NCBI GenBank assembly: GCA_049317265.1
Contig: JBMOIP010000001.1
Coordinates: 248,001 to 312,000 of the forward strand
DNA length: 64,000 nucleotides
Source: CAIVAT01 sp049317265
GTDB lineage: Bacteria; Bacteroidota; Bacteroidia; Bacteroidales; FEN-979
Direction of reading: 5' to 3'
Made by a program: the position numbers and the translations under genes. Each line of letters begins with the position of its first letter. Position 1 is the first letter of the stretch. Shown in pieces: positions 1 through 8,150 of this stretch. The notes beneath the pieces were generated by a model that saw nothing but the letters and a program-made list of their open reading frames with translations, did not search any database and was not told where the DNA came from.

Positions 1-318
1 GCAGAGGAGGATGGAAAAACTGTTTCTTACAGTTGTTTCGGACCCATCGCCGCCACCGAAGGCAGTTTCGACCTCTACTGGATTGCCACCCACAACGACT
101 ATCGCGGCAAAGGGATTGGGAACCAGCTGATAGGGGAGACCCACCGGGTTGTAAAGGAGATGGGCGGCAGGATCATCATTGCAGAGACTTCAACGCTGGA
201 AAAATACACCCCCACCCGCCACTTTTACGACAGGATCGGCTATACGCTGGAGGCGAAAATCGATGATTTTTACAAGGAGGGAGACGGAAAGGTATTCTTT
301 GTAAAACGGCTTCAGTAA
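1..318 (+). CDS. GNAT-family N-acetyltransferase (C-terminal part, 5' end outside window)
   Basis: The frame is open from base 1 to a TAA at 316-318, giving 105 residues of a protein that begins to the left. The stretch YRGKGIGNQLI matches the acetyl-CoA pyrophosphate-binding loop (R/Q-x-x-G-x-G) of GNAT enzymes. It is followed by the usual helix and a C-terminal FYDRIGYTLEAKI segment, as in beta6/beta7 of the fold. The family moves an acetyl group from acetyl-CoA to an amine; the substrate cannot be read here. The gene converges on the leftward sensory operon, with only 13 bases between the two stop codons. Confidence 0.85.
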   Translation, partial: AEEDGKTVSYSCFGPIAATEGSFDLYWIATHNDYRGKGIGNQLIGETHRVVKEMGGRIIIAETSTLEKYTPTRHFYDRIGYTLEAKIDDFYKEGDGKVFFVKRLQ

Positions 319-331
319 GGGTTAGCAGCTA

Positions 332-1582
332 TTATTCCACCAACCTGCTGAGGGTCCCGTTAAGTGAATTGTACCGCGCAACCCTCTTCCATCCATATCC
401 AGCAGAGTCGGTTTTTACCGCCCAGAAATCGTAGTTGCCATAGGCCCGGTCACCGTTTGCATCAAGTTGCGTATTTCCGCTGGTTCCGAAATAGTTTGAT
501 GCTTCATTCATCACGACACTCTTCAATTTGCCAATGGAGGCCTCTTTCCCCGCCATCAGGTACGACCTGACCATGACCCACAGTGCATCATAGGCTGTAA
601 ATGCATAAACATCAGGTGTGCGGCTGATTTGCTCATCAATCCGGTCACGCAATGGCTGCCATTTGCTTTTTGCCGCATCATCGAGGCCGAACATAGGGCA
701 GGGTAATCCGTGGGTATATGAAAACAGCGCAGCATTGGTGTCATTCAGCATGGAAACATTCAATGCAAATGCTGACCCGCCATACCAGTAAACATTGTTA
801 AGGTTTGCGTGCTTTTTGGCTTCGGCCATGATCCGGGTCCCTTCTGAAAAAGAGAGCATGTACACTGCAACCTCGTTGAGATTGTGATGGGTGAGTTCAC
901 TGGCCACAGCGGCGTCAAGTTCATCCAGGGTTGCACTGAAATCGGTGGTGCCGGGTTCAAACTGCACCGATGGCTGGACCACACCGCCCGTTTTGGCAAA
1001 GTCGGTGGCCGTAGCGGCTACAAGGTCATGGCCCCAAACATCGTTCCGGATAATGGGAACGATGACCCTGATCTTATCCTCGGTGAGTAATTTACTCATG
1101 GCTTTTCCCTGGATCACATCCGAAGTGACAAACCTGAAAATATTGTCGCCAGGGATGGCCAGTGAAACAGCAACACTTGAAGGACTAATGATCAGTATCC
1201 CGTTTGCATCGGCGTAATCTTTAATGTGGACAAGTTCAGCGCTGCTGTAAGGGCCGATCACCATGCGGATGCCTCTGCCATACAATGCCTTTAATTGCTT
1301 TAGGGCCTCAGCTGTATCAGTTTTTGTGTCCACAACATCAAGCACCAGTTTTGCCTTGATGCCGGCAGTGGAAAAGTAGGCAGCCATATCCTCACCGGCC
1401 AGCTCCAGGGCCACCTGCATCGATTGTCCGGAGGAGTATCCCGTGCCGGAAAGTGGCAGTAAAACCCCCACACGGATCTCTTCAGCTCCCGTGACAGGCT
1501 CATAGCGAGTCTCCTGTTTGGAGCAGGCAAAACTCCCGATCAGAAGCAGGAGAAGGAAAAAAGAGAGATGAACTTTTTTCAT
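332..1582 (-). CDS. LivJ/type I periplasmic binding lipoprotein
   Basis: This 416-residue protein has an N-terminal lipoprotein signal (hydrophobic run, then GSFAC, Cys about 20). The rest resembles the leucine/isoleucine/valine-binding (Peripla_BP_6) family: IRVGVLLPLSG near residue 36, an ALKQLKALYGRGIRMVIGPYSS segment and a C-terminal VYAFTAYDALWV. It would bind an amino acid or similar small ligand at the outer face of the inner membrane. It is the last gene of an operon with a receiver-phosphatase (12 bp upstream), a sensor kinase and another binding protein. No permease or ATPase is nearby, so a sensory role is more likely than transport. The ligand is unknown. Confidence 0.85.
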   Translation of the reverse strand: MKKVHLSFFLLLLLIGSFACSKQETRYEPVTGAEEIRVGVLLPLSGTGYSSGQSMQVALELAGEDMAAYFSTAGIKAKLVLDVVDTKTDTAEALKQLKALYGRGIRMVIGPYSSAELVHIKDYADANGILIISPSSVAVSLAIPGDNIFRFVTSDVIQGKAMSKLLTEDKIRVIVPIIRNDVWGHDLVAATATDFAKTGGVVQPSVQFEPGTTDFSATLDELDAAVASELTHHNLNEVAVYMLSFSEGTRIMAEAKKHANLNNVYWYGGSAFALNVSMLNDTNAALFSYTHGLPCPMFGLDDAAKSKWQPLRDRIDEQISRTPDVYAFTAYDALWVMVRSYLMAGKEASIGKLKSVVMNEASNYFGTSGNTQLDANGDRAYGNYDFWAVKTDSAGYGWKRVARYNSLNGTLSRLVE

Positions 1583-1594
1583 AGGACAAAGGTA

Positions 1595-2779
1595 TTAATT
1601 TCTTCCATTGAAGCAGATGGAGAGCAGGGTGATGTCGTCGGATTGCGGAACTCCCGTGGAGTGATCGTTCACCTCTTTCACAACCTCTTTCACCAAATCT
1701 TCAATTGTGTATTCAGGATGTTGCAGCAAAAATGCCTCCAGGCGGGCATCCCCGAAAGCCAGGTCGCTTTTGTCGAAGGCTTCCGTAACCCCATCGGTAT
1801 ACAGGAAAATACGGTCGCCGGGAGAGAGCGTGATCTTTCGGGAAGCAAAATGGAAATCTTCCATATATCCCAGGATGGTTCCGCCGGTCATTTCCACCTT
1901 TTTCAGCCCGTCACGCGACATAAGCCACGGCGGGTTGTGCCCTGCATTCACATATTCAAGATCGCCGGTGCGTGTATCCAGGATCCCGTAAAACACCGTC
2001 ACAAACATGCAGGATACACTTTCGTTGCAGAGCAGGTTGTTGACATAGTGCATGCATTCTGATGCAGGAATGCCCTTCAGCCCGGTAGCCCTGATCAGTG
2101 TGCGGCTCACTGCCATGAAGATGGCGGCAGGAACACCTTTCCCCGAAACATCGCCGATCACGAATCCAAGGCGGTCGTTGTCGATCATGAAGAAATCAAA
2201 GAAGTCTCCGCCAACTTCACGGGCGGCGATCATGGCAGCATAGATGTCAAAATCCGCTCTTCCCGGAAATGGTGGAAACACCTTCGGCAGGATGGCCTGC
2301 TGAATCTCATGAGCCGTTTGAAGGTCCTGCTGGATGGAGATGAGTTGATCGTGCTCCTCCATGGAGTGGCGCACCTGTAAAATCTCATCCATGGTCTTGT
2401 TGATGGTGAGCTCGAGATCATCAAAACTGATGGGTTTGGTGAGGAAGTCGAACGCCCCGCGGTTCATTGCCGTGCGGATGTTTTCCATATCACCGTAAGC
2501 GGAAACAATGACGGTTTTCAACCCGGGATTCTTCAGCTCCTTGAGTTTCATCAGCAGCGTTAACCCGTCCATCTCCGGCATGTTGATGTCGGAAAGGATG
2601 ATCCCGATCTCCGGGTATTCGAGGAGCTTTGTAAGCGCCTCAAGCCCGTTGTGGGCAAAGACGAAATCGTAAAGCCCGTCTCGGATCTGACGCCGGAATT
2701 TCTGTACGATCAGCGACTCAAGGTCAACTTCATCGTCGACTACCAGGATTTTCACATTTTGGGAACCGGTCACGCTCAT
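1595..2779 (-). CDS. Response regulator with PP2C/SpoIIE-type phosphatase output
   Basis: The 394 residues hold an N-terminal receiver domain (acidic pair in VVDDE at 14-17, phospho-acceptor Asp64 in SDINMPEMDG, Lys in FLTKPISFDDLE). A short helical linker leads to a SpoIIE/RsbU-like PP2C domain, with metal-binding motifs VGGDFFDFF and GDVSGKGVPAA and a C-terminal DDITLLSI. Such proteins dephosphorylate serine or threonine on partner-switching anti-sigma-antagonists when the receiver is phosphorylated. It sits 5 bp downstream of the histidine kinase, which is its probable phosphodonor. No anti-sigma or STAS gene is in the window, so the downstream target is unknown. Confidence 0.9.
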   Translation of the reverse strand: MSVTGSQNVKILVVDDEVDLESLIVQKFRRQIRDGLYDFVFAHNGLEALTKLLEYPEIGIILSDINMPEMDGLTLLMKLKELKNPGLKTVIVSAYGDMENIRTAMNRGAFDFLTKPISFDDLELTINKTMDEILQVRHSMEEHDQLISIQQDLQTAHEIQQAILPKVFPPFPGRADFDIYAAMIAAREVGGDFFDFFMIDNDRLGFVIGDVSGKGVPAAIFMAVSRTLIRATGLKGIPASECMHYVNNLLCNESVSCMFVTVFYGILDTRTGDLEYVNAGHNPPWLMSRDGLKKVEMTGGTILGYMEDFHFASRKITLSPGDRIFLYTDGVTEAFDKSDLAFGDARLEAFLLQHPEYTIEDLVKEVVKEVNDHSTGVPQSDDITLLSICFNGRN

Positions 2780-2784
2780 GGGGG

Positions 2785-4905
2785 TTAAGTTTTCGGAAGT
2801 GTAATGATAAATTCTGCATAGTCACCTTCAACACTGTCAACGGAAATTTGTCCCTTGTGTTGCTGAACAATGATGTCAAAGCTGATCGAGAGTCCCAGGC
2901 CTGTACCTGATCCTGCGGGTTTTGTGGTAAAGAAAGGGTTGAATATCTTTTCAGCCACGGCTGCGGGCATCCCTTTGCCGTTGTCGCGGATGCGGATTTC
3001 AACCCTCTCTCCAAGATTTTTGGTAGAGACTTTGAGTAAAGGGAAATAGGCCTCTTTCAACTCCTTCTTCTTCTGTGCCGTGGAGTAAAAGGCGTTGTTG
3101 ATGATGTTCAGGAAGACCCGGCTGATATCCTGTGGGACAACTGTAACCATCCCAAGTGCCGGATCATAGTCGCTTTCCAGCTTGATATTGAAGGTGTTGT
3201 CGGTAGCCCGCATGCCATGGTAGCCCAGGTTGACATACTCAGCAACCATTGCATTGAGGTCGGTGGGCATCCGTTCTCCCGATTTCCCCCTCGAGTGGAG
3301 CAACATTCCACGGATGATGCTGTCGGCCCTCTTCCCGTGATCATTGATCTTCTTCACATTTCCCAGCAGATCGGTGATGATCCCGGTGAGGTATTTCAAA
3401 TCCTTCGGATCGAGTGATCCGGAGAGTTTATCCAGCTCCTCCAGCAGCTCCTGGATCAGCTCGGCGGAGAGTTCTGAGAAGTTGTTTACGAAATTCAGCG
3501 GATTCTTGATCTCGTGGGCAATTCCGGCCGTGAGCTGGCCAAGTGAGGCCATTTTTTCCGACTGAACCAGCTGGGCCTGGGCGGCCTTGAGGGTTTGGAA
3601 GGCTGCATCGAGTTCATCATGTTTATGCCGGAGTTCGGTGGTTCGTTCATCCACCTTTTGTTCGAGTGTTCTGTTGTACTCTTCCAGCTTTTCGTTCGAC
3701 CGCAGAAGTTGTTCCGAAGCCTCCCTGAGTTCGCGGATGGTTGTTGCCAGTTGCTGCTGCATCGAGATAAAGGAGGTGTTGAGCCTTCCGATCTCATCTT
3801 TGGACCTGATCACCGGCAGTTCCACCTCGAAATCGCCCCGGGCAAACTTCTCGGAAGCGAGCGTCAGCTGTCGCAAAGGACTTGTAATGGAGCGGGCGAT
3901 CAGGATGAGCAGGATGAGGAGTACGACGAATCCGCCCGCAGCAAGCAAGCCAATTACCCAACTGAGGTGTGTGGCATCTGCCATGAATTCATCCACCGGA
4001 AACACTACTCCCACCGACCACCCGTTGATGGAGACCGGGGCATAGGCCAGCCAGCTGGGCTTGCCGTTCCTGGCATTTTTATAGGAGATCTCTCCGAAGC
4101 CCTTTTCACCATGAAGCATTTTCCTGCCGATGGCATGCAGGTCAGGAGAGTTCCTTTCTTCTGCAATGCTGAAGATCGTTTCGTTCATGATGAAATCTTT
4201 CACAGGATGACTTACCATGACGCCATTCCGCGAGATCAGGAATCCGAAACCGGTCTCATAAACCTTTATCTCGCTGATATTCTTCTGGAACCAGTCGAGG
4301 GAGAGGTCGATGGTAAGTATCCCAACGAACTTCTTTTGCCCGTTCCTTCGGTCATACAGTGGAACAGAATAGGTGGAAACCAGCTGGTCAACGCCACCCT
4401 CATCAAAATAGGGTTCACTCCACACGGGTTTTCCCAACTCCTTGGGAACTTCGTACCAGTCGAGCGTGAAATAGTCATACTGGTCATTGCCAAGGTGTTT
4501 GAAAGCAAGGGTGTCGTTCTGCCGGTAGTAGTAGAAAGAGAAGTATTTTTCCCCGGGGTGGCGGGAATAGGGTTCAAAGGCGAGGCAGGCGCCCAGGATC
4601 TCCTTGTTGTTGGCCACCATCATGGCCACCAGGTCCTGCATCTCCTTTTCCGAATCGAGGTGCCCCTCCACAATGGGGGCAAAATTATCGGGAATCTTCT
4701 GAATGGTGCTCAACACCTTGTCGATCCTGGATACTGTCACTCCTGTGAGGTTTTCGGCGTTGGTCTCGAGGTTTTTAATGATGATTTTCCGGGTAACTTT
4801 CAGGTTATAGGAGAAAAGCAGGATAAAGATAATCCCAAGGACGATCATGATAGAGATGATCAGTTTGAAGGCAAGGCCTCGCCGGAAAATTTTGCTGTTA
4901 CTCAT
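2785..4905 (-). CDS. Membrane sensor histidine kinase (Cache-HAMP-coiled coil-HisKA-HATPase)
   Basis: The 706-residue protein has a transmembrane helix at about 14-32, a large extracytoplasmic dCache-like sensor (motifs WSEPYFDEGG and STYSVPLYD), a second helix at about 312-335 and a HAMP domain beginning ITSPLRQL. A coiled coil (EYNRTLEQKVDERTTELR) follows, then the H-box IAHEIKNPLNF and an ATPase domain with N-box FLNIINNAFYS, G1 DNGKGMP and G2 GSGTGLGLS. It should autophosphorylate on the H-box histidine in response to a periplasmic ligand, possibly delivered by the two binding lipoproteins of the same operon. Its start overlaps the stop of the upstream gene by 4 bases. Confidence 0.93.
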   Translation of the reverse strand: MSNSKIFRRGLAFKLIISIMIVLGIIFILLFSYNLKVTRKIIIKNLETNAENLTGVTVSRIDKVLSTIQKIPDNFAPIVEGHLDSEKEMQDLVAMMVANNKEILGACLAFEPYSRHPGEKYFSFYYYRQNDTLAFKHLGNDQYDYFTLDWYEVPKELGKPVWSEPYFDEGGVDQLVSTYSVPLYDRRNGQKKFVGILTIDLSLDWFQKNISEIKVYETGFGFLISRNGVMVSHPVKDFIMNETIFSIAEERNSPDLHAIGRKMLHGEKGFGEISYKNARNGKPSWLAYAPVSINGWSVGVVFPVDEFMADATHLSWVIGLLAAGGFVVLLILLILIARSITSPLRQLTLASEKFARGDFEVELPVIRSKDEIGRLNTSFISMQQQLATTIRELREASEQLLRSNEKLEEYNRTLEQKVDERTTELRHKHDELDAAFQTLKAAQAQLVQSEKMASLGQLTAGIAHEIKNPLNFVNNFSELSAELIQELLEELDKLSGSLDPKDLKYLTGIITDLLGNVKKINDHGKRADSIIRGMLLHSRGKSGERMPTDLNAMVAEYVNLGYHGMRATDNTFNIKLESDYDPALGMVTVVPQDISRVFLNIINNAFYSTAQKKKELKEAYFPLLKVSTKNLGERVEIRIRDNGKGMPAAVAEKIFNPFFTTKPAGSGTGLGLSISFDIIVQQHKGQISVDSVEGDYAEFIITLPKT

Positions 4906-5999
4906 TTCCCACGGGATTTTTGGACTGAATCATCAGGATGTTCCAGGGCGATGAAAGGCATGTAGAAGTTGTTAAAGGGAATCACCGAGCTGATCAGTTT
5001 GCTGCTGAGCATGATGTTGTTGACATTGTCATAATCCCTGGCCAGCAGTTTGGTGTTGATCGATTTTTCACCCTTCGGGATATAGAGTTCCCTGTAACGG
5101 CTGAGCATCCAGCGCTGGTGTGACTGGTTCACCGGGCGATTCTCTTTTTTTGCGATCCGGATCACCACATCGAGTGTTTCGTCAGGGTGCTTGAATGCAT
5201 AATCCCAGCTTTCCAGGGTTGCGGTGACGAAATCGTAGCACAGGCCGGGATCGGAGCGCGTCTTTTTTGAAAGGCAGTAGATCCCGTCCTCCGGGAAGTT
5301 CAGTCCGTAATCGGCAAAGAAGAACGGAACAAGTTCGTTTGAATCATACCCGTTGTTGAGGATCGAGTGGTATTCATCGAACCAGTTGGCATTGATCACA
5401 TCCACCGCATCAAGCAGGAACAGCGTATTGGTGCTGCCGATGGGGACCATTTTCACGTCGAGGTTGTACTTCGCAAAAAGCGCTTTGGGTTGCAGTTCAA
5501 AGCCTGACCAGATGGCTGCTTTCTTGCCGTTGAGATCGCTTATCTTTTGTATCCCGCTGCTTTTCTTGGCCAGCAACATCAGCGAAGACCGGTAGGAGAG
5601 TTGTGCAATGTTCACAATATCAACTCCCTGGGAGGCCAGCCCGATGGCATTGGCAAGCCATAAAATTGCAAAATCGGCATGGCCTGTTTCGATGTCTTTT
5701 TTGGTGGATTTGAACGGATCGAATGGCAGGATCTCCAGGTCGATGCCGTGTTTGCGGAAGATCCCCTTTTCAATGCCCATATAGTAACCCGAGAATTGGG
5801 CTGAAGTGACCCAGTAGGGCATGAGCCGCACTTTTCTCAAAGGGACGGATGACCCGGGAATGCCGGAATCCGGTTCCGGGGCTTCGGCTGCTTCAGGAGA
5901 GGTCCTGGAACAGGAGGTCGCCAGTAACAGCAGCAGAGTAAAGGCAAAGCAAAGAGGCCGGTTGACGCGAGCTGGTTTGGAGAGGTAACTGTAAATCAT
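4902..5999 (-). CDS. NMT1/ThiY-like (SsuA/TauA family) binding lipoprotein
   Basis: This 365-residue protein starts the leftward operon. A hydrophobic signal ends in LLATSCSRT, a lipobox-like site (Cys about 30). The mature part matches the NMT1/ThiY/TauA periplasmic-binding fold: YWVTSAQFSGYYMGIEKGIF, GHADFAILWLANAIGLASQG and SDLNGKKAAIWSGFE. Family members bind thiamine precursors, sulfonates or nitrate for an ABC importer, but no importer genes adjoin it. Its 4-base overlap with the sensor kinase suggests it serves as an extracellular sensor module. The ligand is unknown. Confidence 0.85.
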   Translation of the reverse strand: MIYSYLSKPARVNRPLCFAFTLLLLLATSCSRTSPEAAEAPEPDSGIPGSSVPLRKVRLMPYWVTSAQFSGYYMGIEKGIFRKHGIDLEILPFDPFKSTKKDIETGHADFAILWLANAIGLASQGVDIVNIAQLSYRSSLMLLAKKSSGIQKISDLNGKKAAIWSGFELQPKALFAKYNLDVKMVPIGSTNTLFLLDAVDVINANWFDEYHSILNNGYDSNELVPFFFADYGLNFPEDGIYCLSKKTRSDPGLCYDFVTATLESWDYAFKHPDETLDVVIRIAKKENRPVNQSHQRWMLSRYRELYIPKGEKSINTKLLARDYDNVNNIMLSSKLISSVIPFNNFYMPFIALEHPDDSVQKSRGK

Positions 6000-6053
6000 A
6001 CCGTGAAAGTGGCGGAGTGGAGGAAAAATAAAGGTAAAGTTACTGTAAATTTA

Positions 6054-6061
6054 TACATTTG
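6054..6061 (+). promoter_or_regulatory. Bacteroidota -7 element upstream of the dehydrogenase gene
   Basis: TACATTTG fits the Bacteroidota -7 consensus TAnnTTTG. No clear -33 TTG is seen at the usual distance. Transcription would begin near 6068-6070, just before the ATG at 6077. That argues against the in-frame TTG at 6059 as the start codon. Confidence 0.4.
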
Positions 6062-6076
6062 AATAAAAATAGTCCC

Positions 6077-7024
6077 ATGAAGGCGCTTTTCTTTAACGGT
6101 TCATTGTCCCTGAGGGATATTCCTGTCCCGGTACCCGGCGAAAAGGAGGTTCTGATCAGGATTCTCTTTTCAGCCATCTGCAACACCGACCTCGAAATTC
6201 TGCAGGGTTATATGGGGTTTTCCGGCATTCCGGGACACGAATTCGTGGGGGAGGTGGTCTCGACGGGAAGCGAATTTTACGGGAAAATGGTTGTTGGCGA
6301 GATCAATTGTCCCTGCGGAGTGTGTTACCTGTGCAGGAGTGGCCGCCGCACCCATTGCCCAAACAGGACGGTGCTTGGGATTTTCAACCATCACGGGGTA
6401 TTTGCCGAATATATCGTCCTTCCGGAGGAGAACCTTCATGTTGTACCAACCGGCGTGTTGCCCGAACAAGCTGTATTTACCGAACCCCTGGCAGCAGCCC
6501 TTGAGATTTTCGAACAGGTTCATATTAAGCCAACTGAGAAAGCCTATATCTTCGGGGCAGGAAAGCTTGGGTTGCTGATTGCACAAATATTCCGGCTGAA
6601 CGGGTGCGATTACACTCTTTTTTCACGGAGTGAAGCCAGGATAACAAAAGCGAAGTCGATGGGGATCAATGCCACCCTGCTTTCAACCCTGAGTGATACT
6701 GACAAAGCCGAAGTTTGTGTCGATTGTACTGGAAATTCTGAAGGAATTAACGTTGCGCTCGCCCATCTCTATCCCCGGGGAAAGCTCATCCTGAAAACCA
6801 CCGTGGCACAACCCGAAATAATCGACCTGAACCAGCTTGTCATCCATGAATTTGAGCTTATCGGTTCCCGCTGCGGGCCTTTTAAGCCGGCATTGAAACT
6901 CCTCGGTAAAGAGCTGGTTAATCCGATGCCCATGATATCCGGAACATTTGACTTTGATGATATCCTGGATGCATTTGAGTTTGCAGCACAACCGGGGGTG
7001 TTGAAAGTGTTGATCCGGTATTAG
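6077..7024 (+). CDS. Zinc-type MDR alcohol/sorbitol dehydrogenase-like protein
   Basis: The 315-residue protein has the medium-chain dehydrogenase layout. A GroES-like domain holds the catalytic zinc motifs (CNTDLE, GHEFVGEV). A structural-zinc lobe has four cysteines (CPCGVCYLCRSGRRTHC). The Rossmann domain has IFGAGKLGLLIAQ. It should oxidise an alcohol or reduce a carbonyl with NAD(P)H; the substrate is unknown. At 315 residues it is at the short end of the family. I chose ATG 6077 over the TTG at 6059 because the protein aligns naturally from MKALFF and the -7 promoter element covers the TTG. Confidence 0.88.
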   Translation: MKALFFNGSLSLRDIPVPVPGEKEVLIRILFSAICNTDLEILQGYMGFSGIPGHEFVGEVVSTGSEFYGKMVVGEINCPCGVCYLCRSGRRTHCPNRTVLGIFNHHGVFAEYIVLPEENLHVVPTGVLPEQAVFTEPLAAALEIFEQVHIKPTEKAYIFGAGKLGLLIAQIFRLNGCDYTLFSRSEARITKAKSMGINATLLSTLSDTDKAEVCVDCTGNSEGINVALAHLYPRGKLILKTTVAQPEIIDLNQLVIHEFELIGSRCGPFKPALKLLGKELVNPMPMISGTFDFDDILDAFEFAAQPGVLKVLIRY

Positions 7025-7032
7025 AACTTGAA

Positions 7033-7137
7033 TTTCCCGCAGAGTTACGCAGATTTTTCCGCAGATTTCCGCAGAACAATGTTGCTGCCCTTTATCTGCG
7101 AAAATCAGCGTTTTAATCTGCGAAACTCTGCGAGAAA
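7033..7137. repeat. Imperfect inverted repeat between convergent genes
   Basis: The left arm (7033-7055) contains CGCAGAGTTACGCAGATT. The right arm (7115-7137) is its reverse complement with two mismatches over 23 bases. Two further short copies of CGCAGATT-like sequence lie between the arms. The element fills the gap between two convergent genes, so the transcript could fold into a long hairpin from either side. I recall similar CGCAGA-rich repeats scattered in Bacteroidota genomes, but this window has only one copy. Confidence 0.75.
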
Positions 7138-7142
7138 CCAAA

Positions 7143-7763
7143 TCACCCCAACAATTTTTTCTTCCGGTCTAAAAACTCCTCCTCCGTGATGATTCCGCGC
7201 TGTTTCAGTTCAAACAGTTTTTCAATTTCAGCAGCCACATCCGACTGCGATGGTTTGCCGTGCGAGGTGGAAATTGCCTTTGCCAGCTCCTGTGCCTGGC
7301 TCAGGATCTGCGACCTTTTATACTCCTCCTGCATCTGGGTGATGGTATCTTTCAGCTCCCGTGGCTTCTCCACCATGTGGTAAACCGTTGAGCCGATTTC
7401 CGCAGCTGTCTGGATCTGCACGTTTCCGTAGCCGAACATCCTGCCCCATATCGACTGTTCATACGTCACATTGTTGATCTTATCGAGCGGGCTCTCCTTT
7501 GAATTGAGCGAAATCACCCCAAACTCATCAATCACCCGCAGGTTGGTCACGGCCCAGAGATTATTTTGCCGGGCCTTGTATTGATATGCCAGGTAGGCCA
7601 GCGGAAAGAGCGGGATCAGATACCCGTAAGCCCATCCTGAGGCGCCGATGGCGATTCCAAGGGCCAGGCCAATCGCTACAATGACAAATGGAAGTACCAG
7701 GGTAAACCAATGTGTCCTGATCACCAGGGAAACTGTTTCGTTGTTTTTTAGTTTGGTTCTCAT
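7143..7763 (-). CDS. PH-domain membrane protein with C-terminal SHOCT domain
   Basis: The 206 residues begin with two close transmembrane helices (about 22-60), followed by a bacterial PH-like (bPH2) segment: NLWAVTNLRVIDEFGVISLNSKESPLDKINN, then IWGRMFGYGNVQIQTA. The last about 30 residues form a SHOCT domain (AAEIEKLFELKQRGIITEEE, then FLDRKKKLLG), a short motif often found at protein ends and thought to mediate oligomerisation. The function is unknown; such proteins are usually single genes of the cell envelope. An 8-bp tandem repeat lies in its probable leader. Confidence 0.85.
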   Translation of the reverse strand: MRTKLKNNETVSLVIRTHWFTLVLPFVIVAIGLALGIAIGASGWAYGYLIPLFPLAYLAYQYKARQNNLWAVTNLRVIDEFGVISLNSKESPLDKINNVTYEQSIWGRMFGYGNVQIQTAAEIGSTVYHMVEKPRELKDTITQMQEEYKRSQILSQAQELAKAISTSHGKPSQSDVAAEIEKLFELKQRGIITEEEFLDRKKKLLG

Positions 7764-7790
7764 GGGGAATGGAGGTTAGGGATGGGTAAT

Positions 7791-7838
7791 GGGTAAACGG
7801 GTAAACGGGTAAACGGGTAAACGGGTAAACGGGTGAAC
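7791..7838. repeat. 8-bp tandem repeat (GGGTAAAC, five perfect copies plus one variant)
   Basis: Five perfect GGGTAAAC units run from 7791 to 7830, followed by GGGTGAAC at 7831-7838 and preceded by a partial GGGTAAT. The block lies 28 bp upstream of the start of the PH/SHOCT gene and would be inside its leader if the -7 element at 7843-7850 is used. It is a plausible length-variable tract. Confidence 0.9.
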
Positions 7839-7842
7839 AGGG

Positions 7843-7850
7843 CAAAGGTA
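7843..7850 (-). promoter_or_regulatory. Possible -7 element for the PH/SHOCT gene
   Basis: On the minus strand the octamer reads TACCTTTG, fitting TAnnTTTG. No -33 element is found at the standard distance. If it is used, transcription starts near 7836 and the tandem repeats are transcribed as leader. Confidence 0.3.
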
Positions 7851-7881
7851 GTTCAAAATTTAAAAAGATCACCCGGGTGGG

Positions 7882-8097
7882 TCAATTGGCGGGGTTGGGT
7901 GGGTCGGGAATGTTCACGGCTGTTGGGAAGAGGTCGCGGTGGCGACCGGGGTCGAAGGGGATGGGGCCTTCGTCGAAGGTAATTTCTGAGGGCGGTTTTC
8001 CCTTTATTCTGGATTTAGAATGCCCAAGAGTGTTCTCATCCTGTGTGGAGTTGGATCTTTTTTTGACTGGTTTATTCTGAAGGTTCACCTTTTTCAT
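7882..8097 (-). CDS. Small hypothetical protein (71 aa)
   Basis: The open frame begins MKKVNLQNKPVKK and encodes a charged, proline-rich polypeptide without membrane segments (GPIPFDPGRHRDLFP, then a C-terminal IPDPPNPAN). I recognise no family. It lies 53 bp downstream of the M48-protease gene on the same strand and could be its last co-transcribed gene. The basic N-terminus and the start at a Bacteroidota-like AT-rich site favour a real gene, but it could be a chance frame. Confidence 0.35.
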   Translation of the reverse strand: MKKVNLQNKPVKKRSNSTQDENTLGHSKSRIKGKPPSEITFDEGPIPFDPGRHRDLFPTAVNIPDPPNPAN

Positions 8098-8150
8098 ACC
8101 GGTTTGTTGGTTTATTTGATCACTGGTAAAATCGCATGTCTGATCATCTG

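Noticed and set aside
1587..1594. Minus-strand TACCTTTG as a promoter for the LivJ-like gene
   Set aside because: It is only 5 bases from the start codon, so transcription would begin inside the gene; the gene is more likely read from the operon promoter.
3595..4965. 456-residue open frame on the plus strand
   Set aside because: It lies entirely opposite the well-supported sensor kinase gene and has no recognisable domain; the codon pattern of the kinase explains it.
7791..7838. CRISPR array
   Set aside because: The units are 8 bp, directly abutting without spacers.
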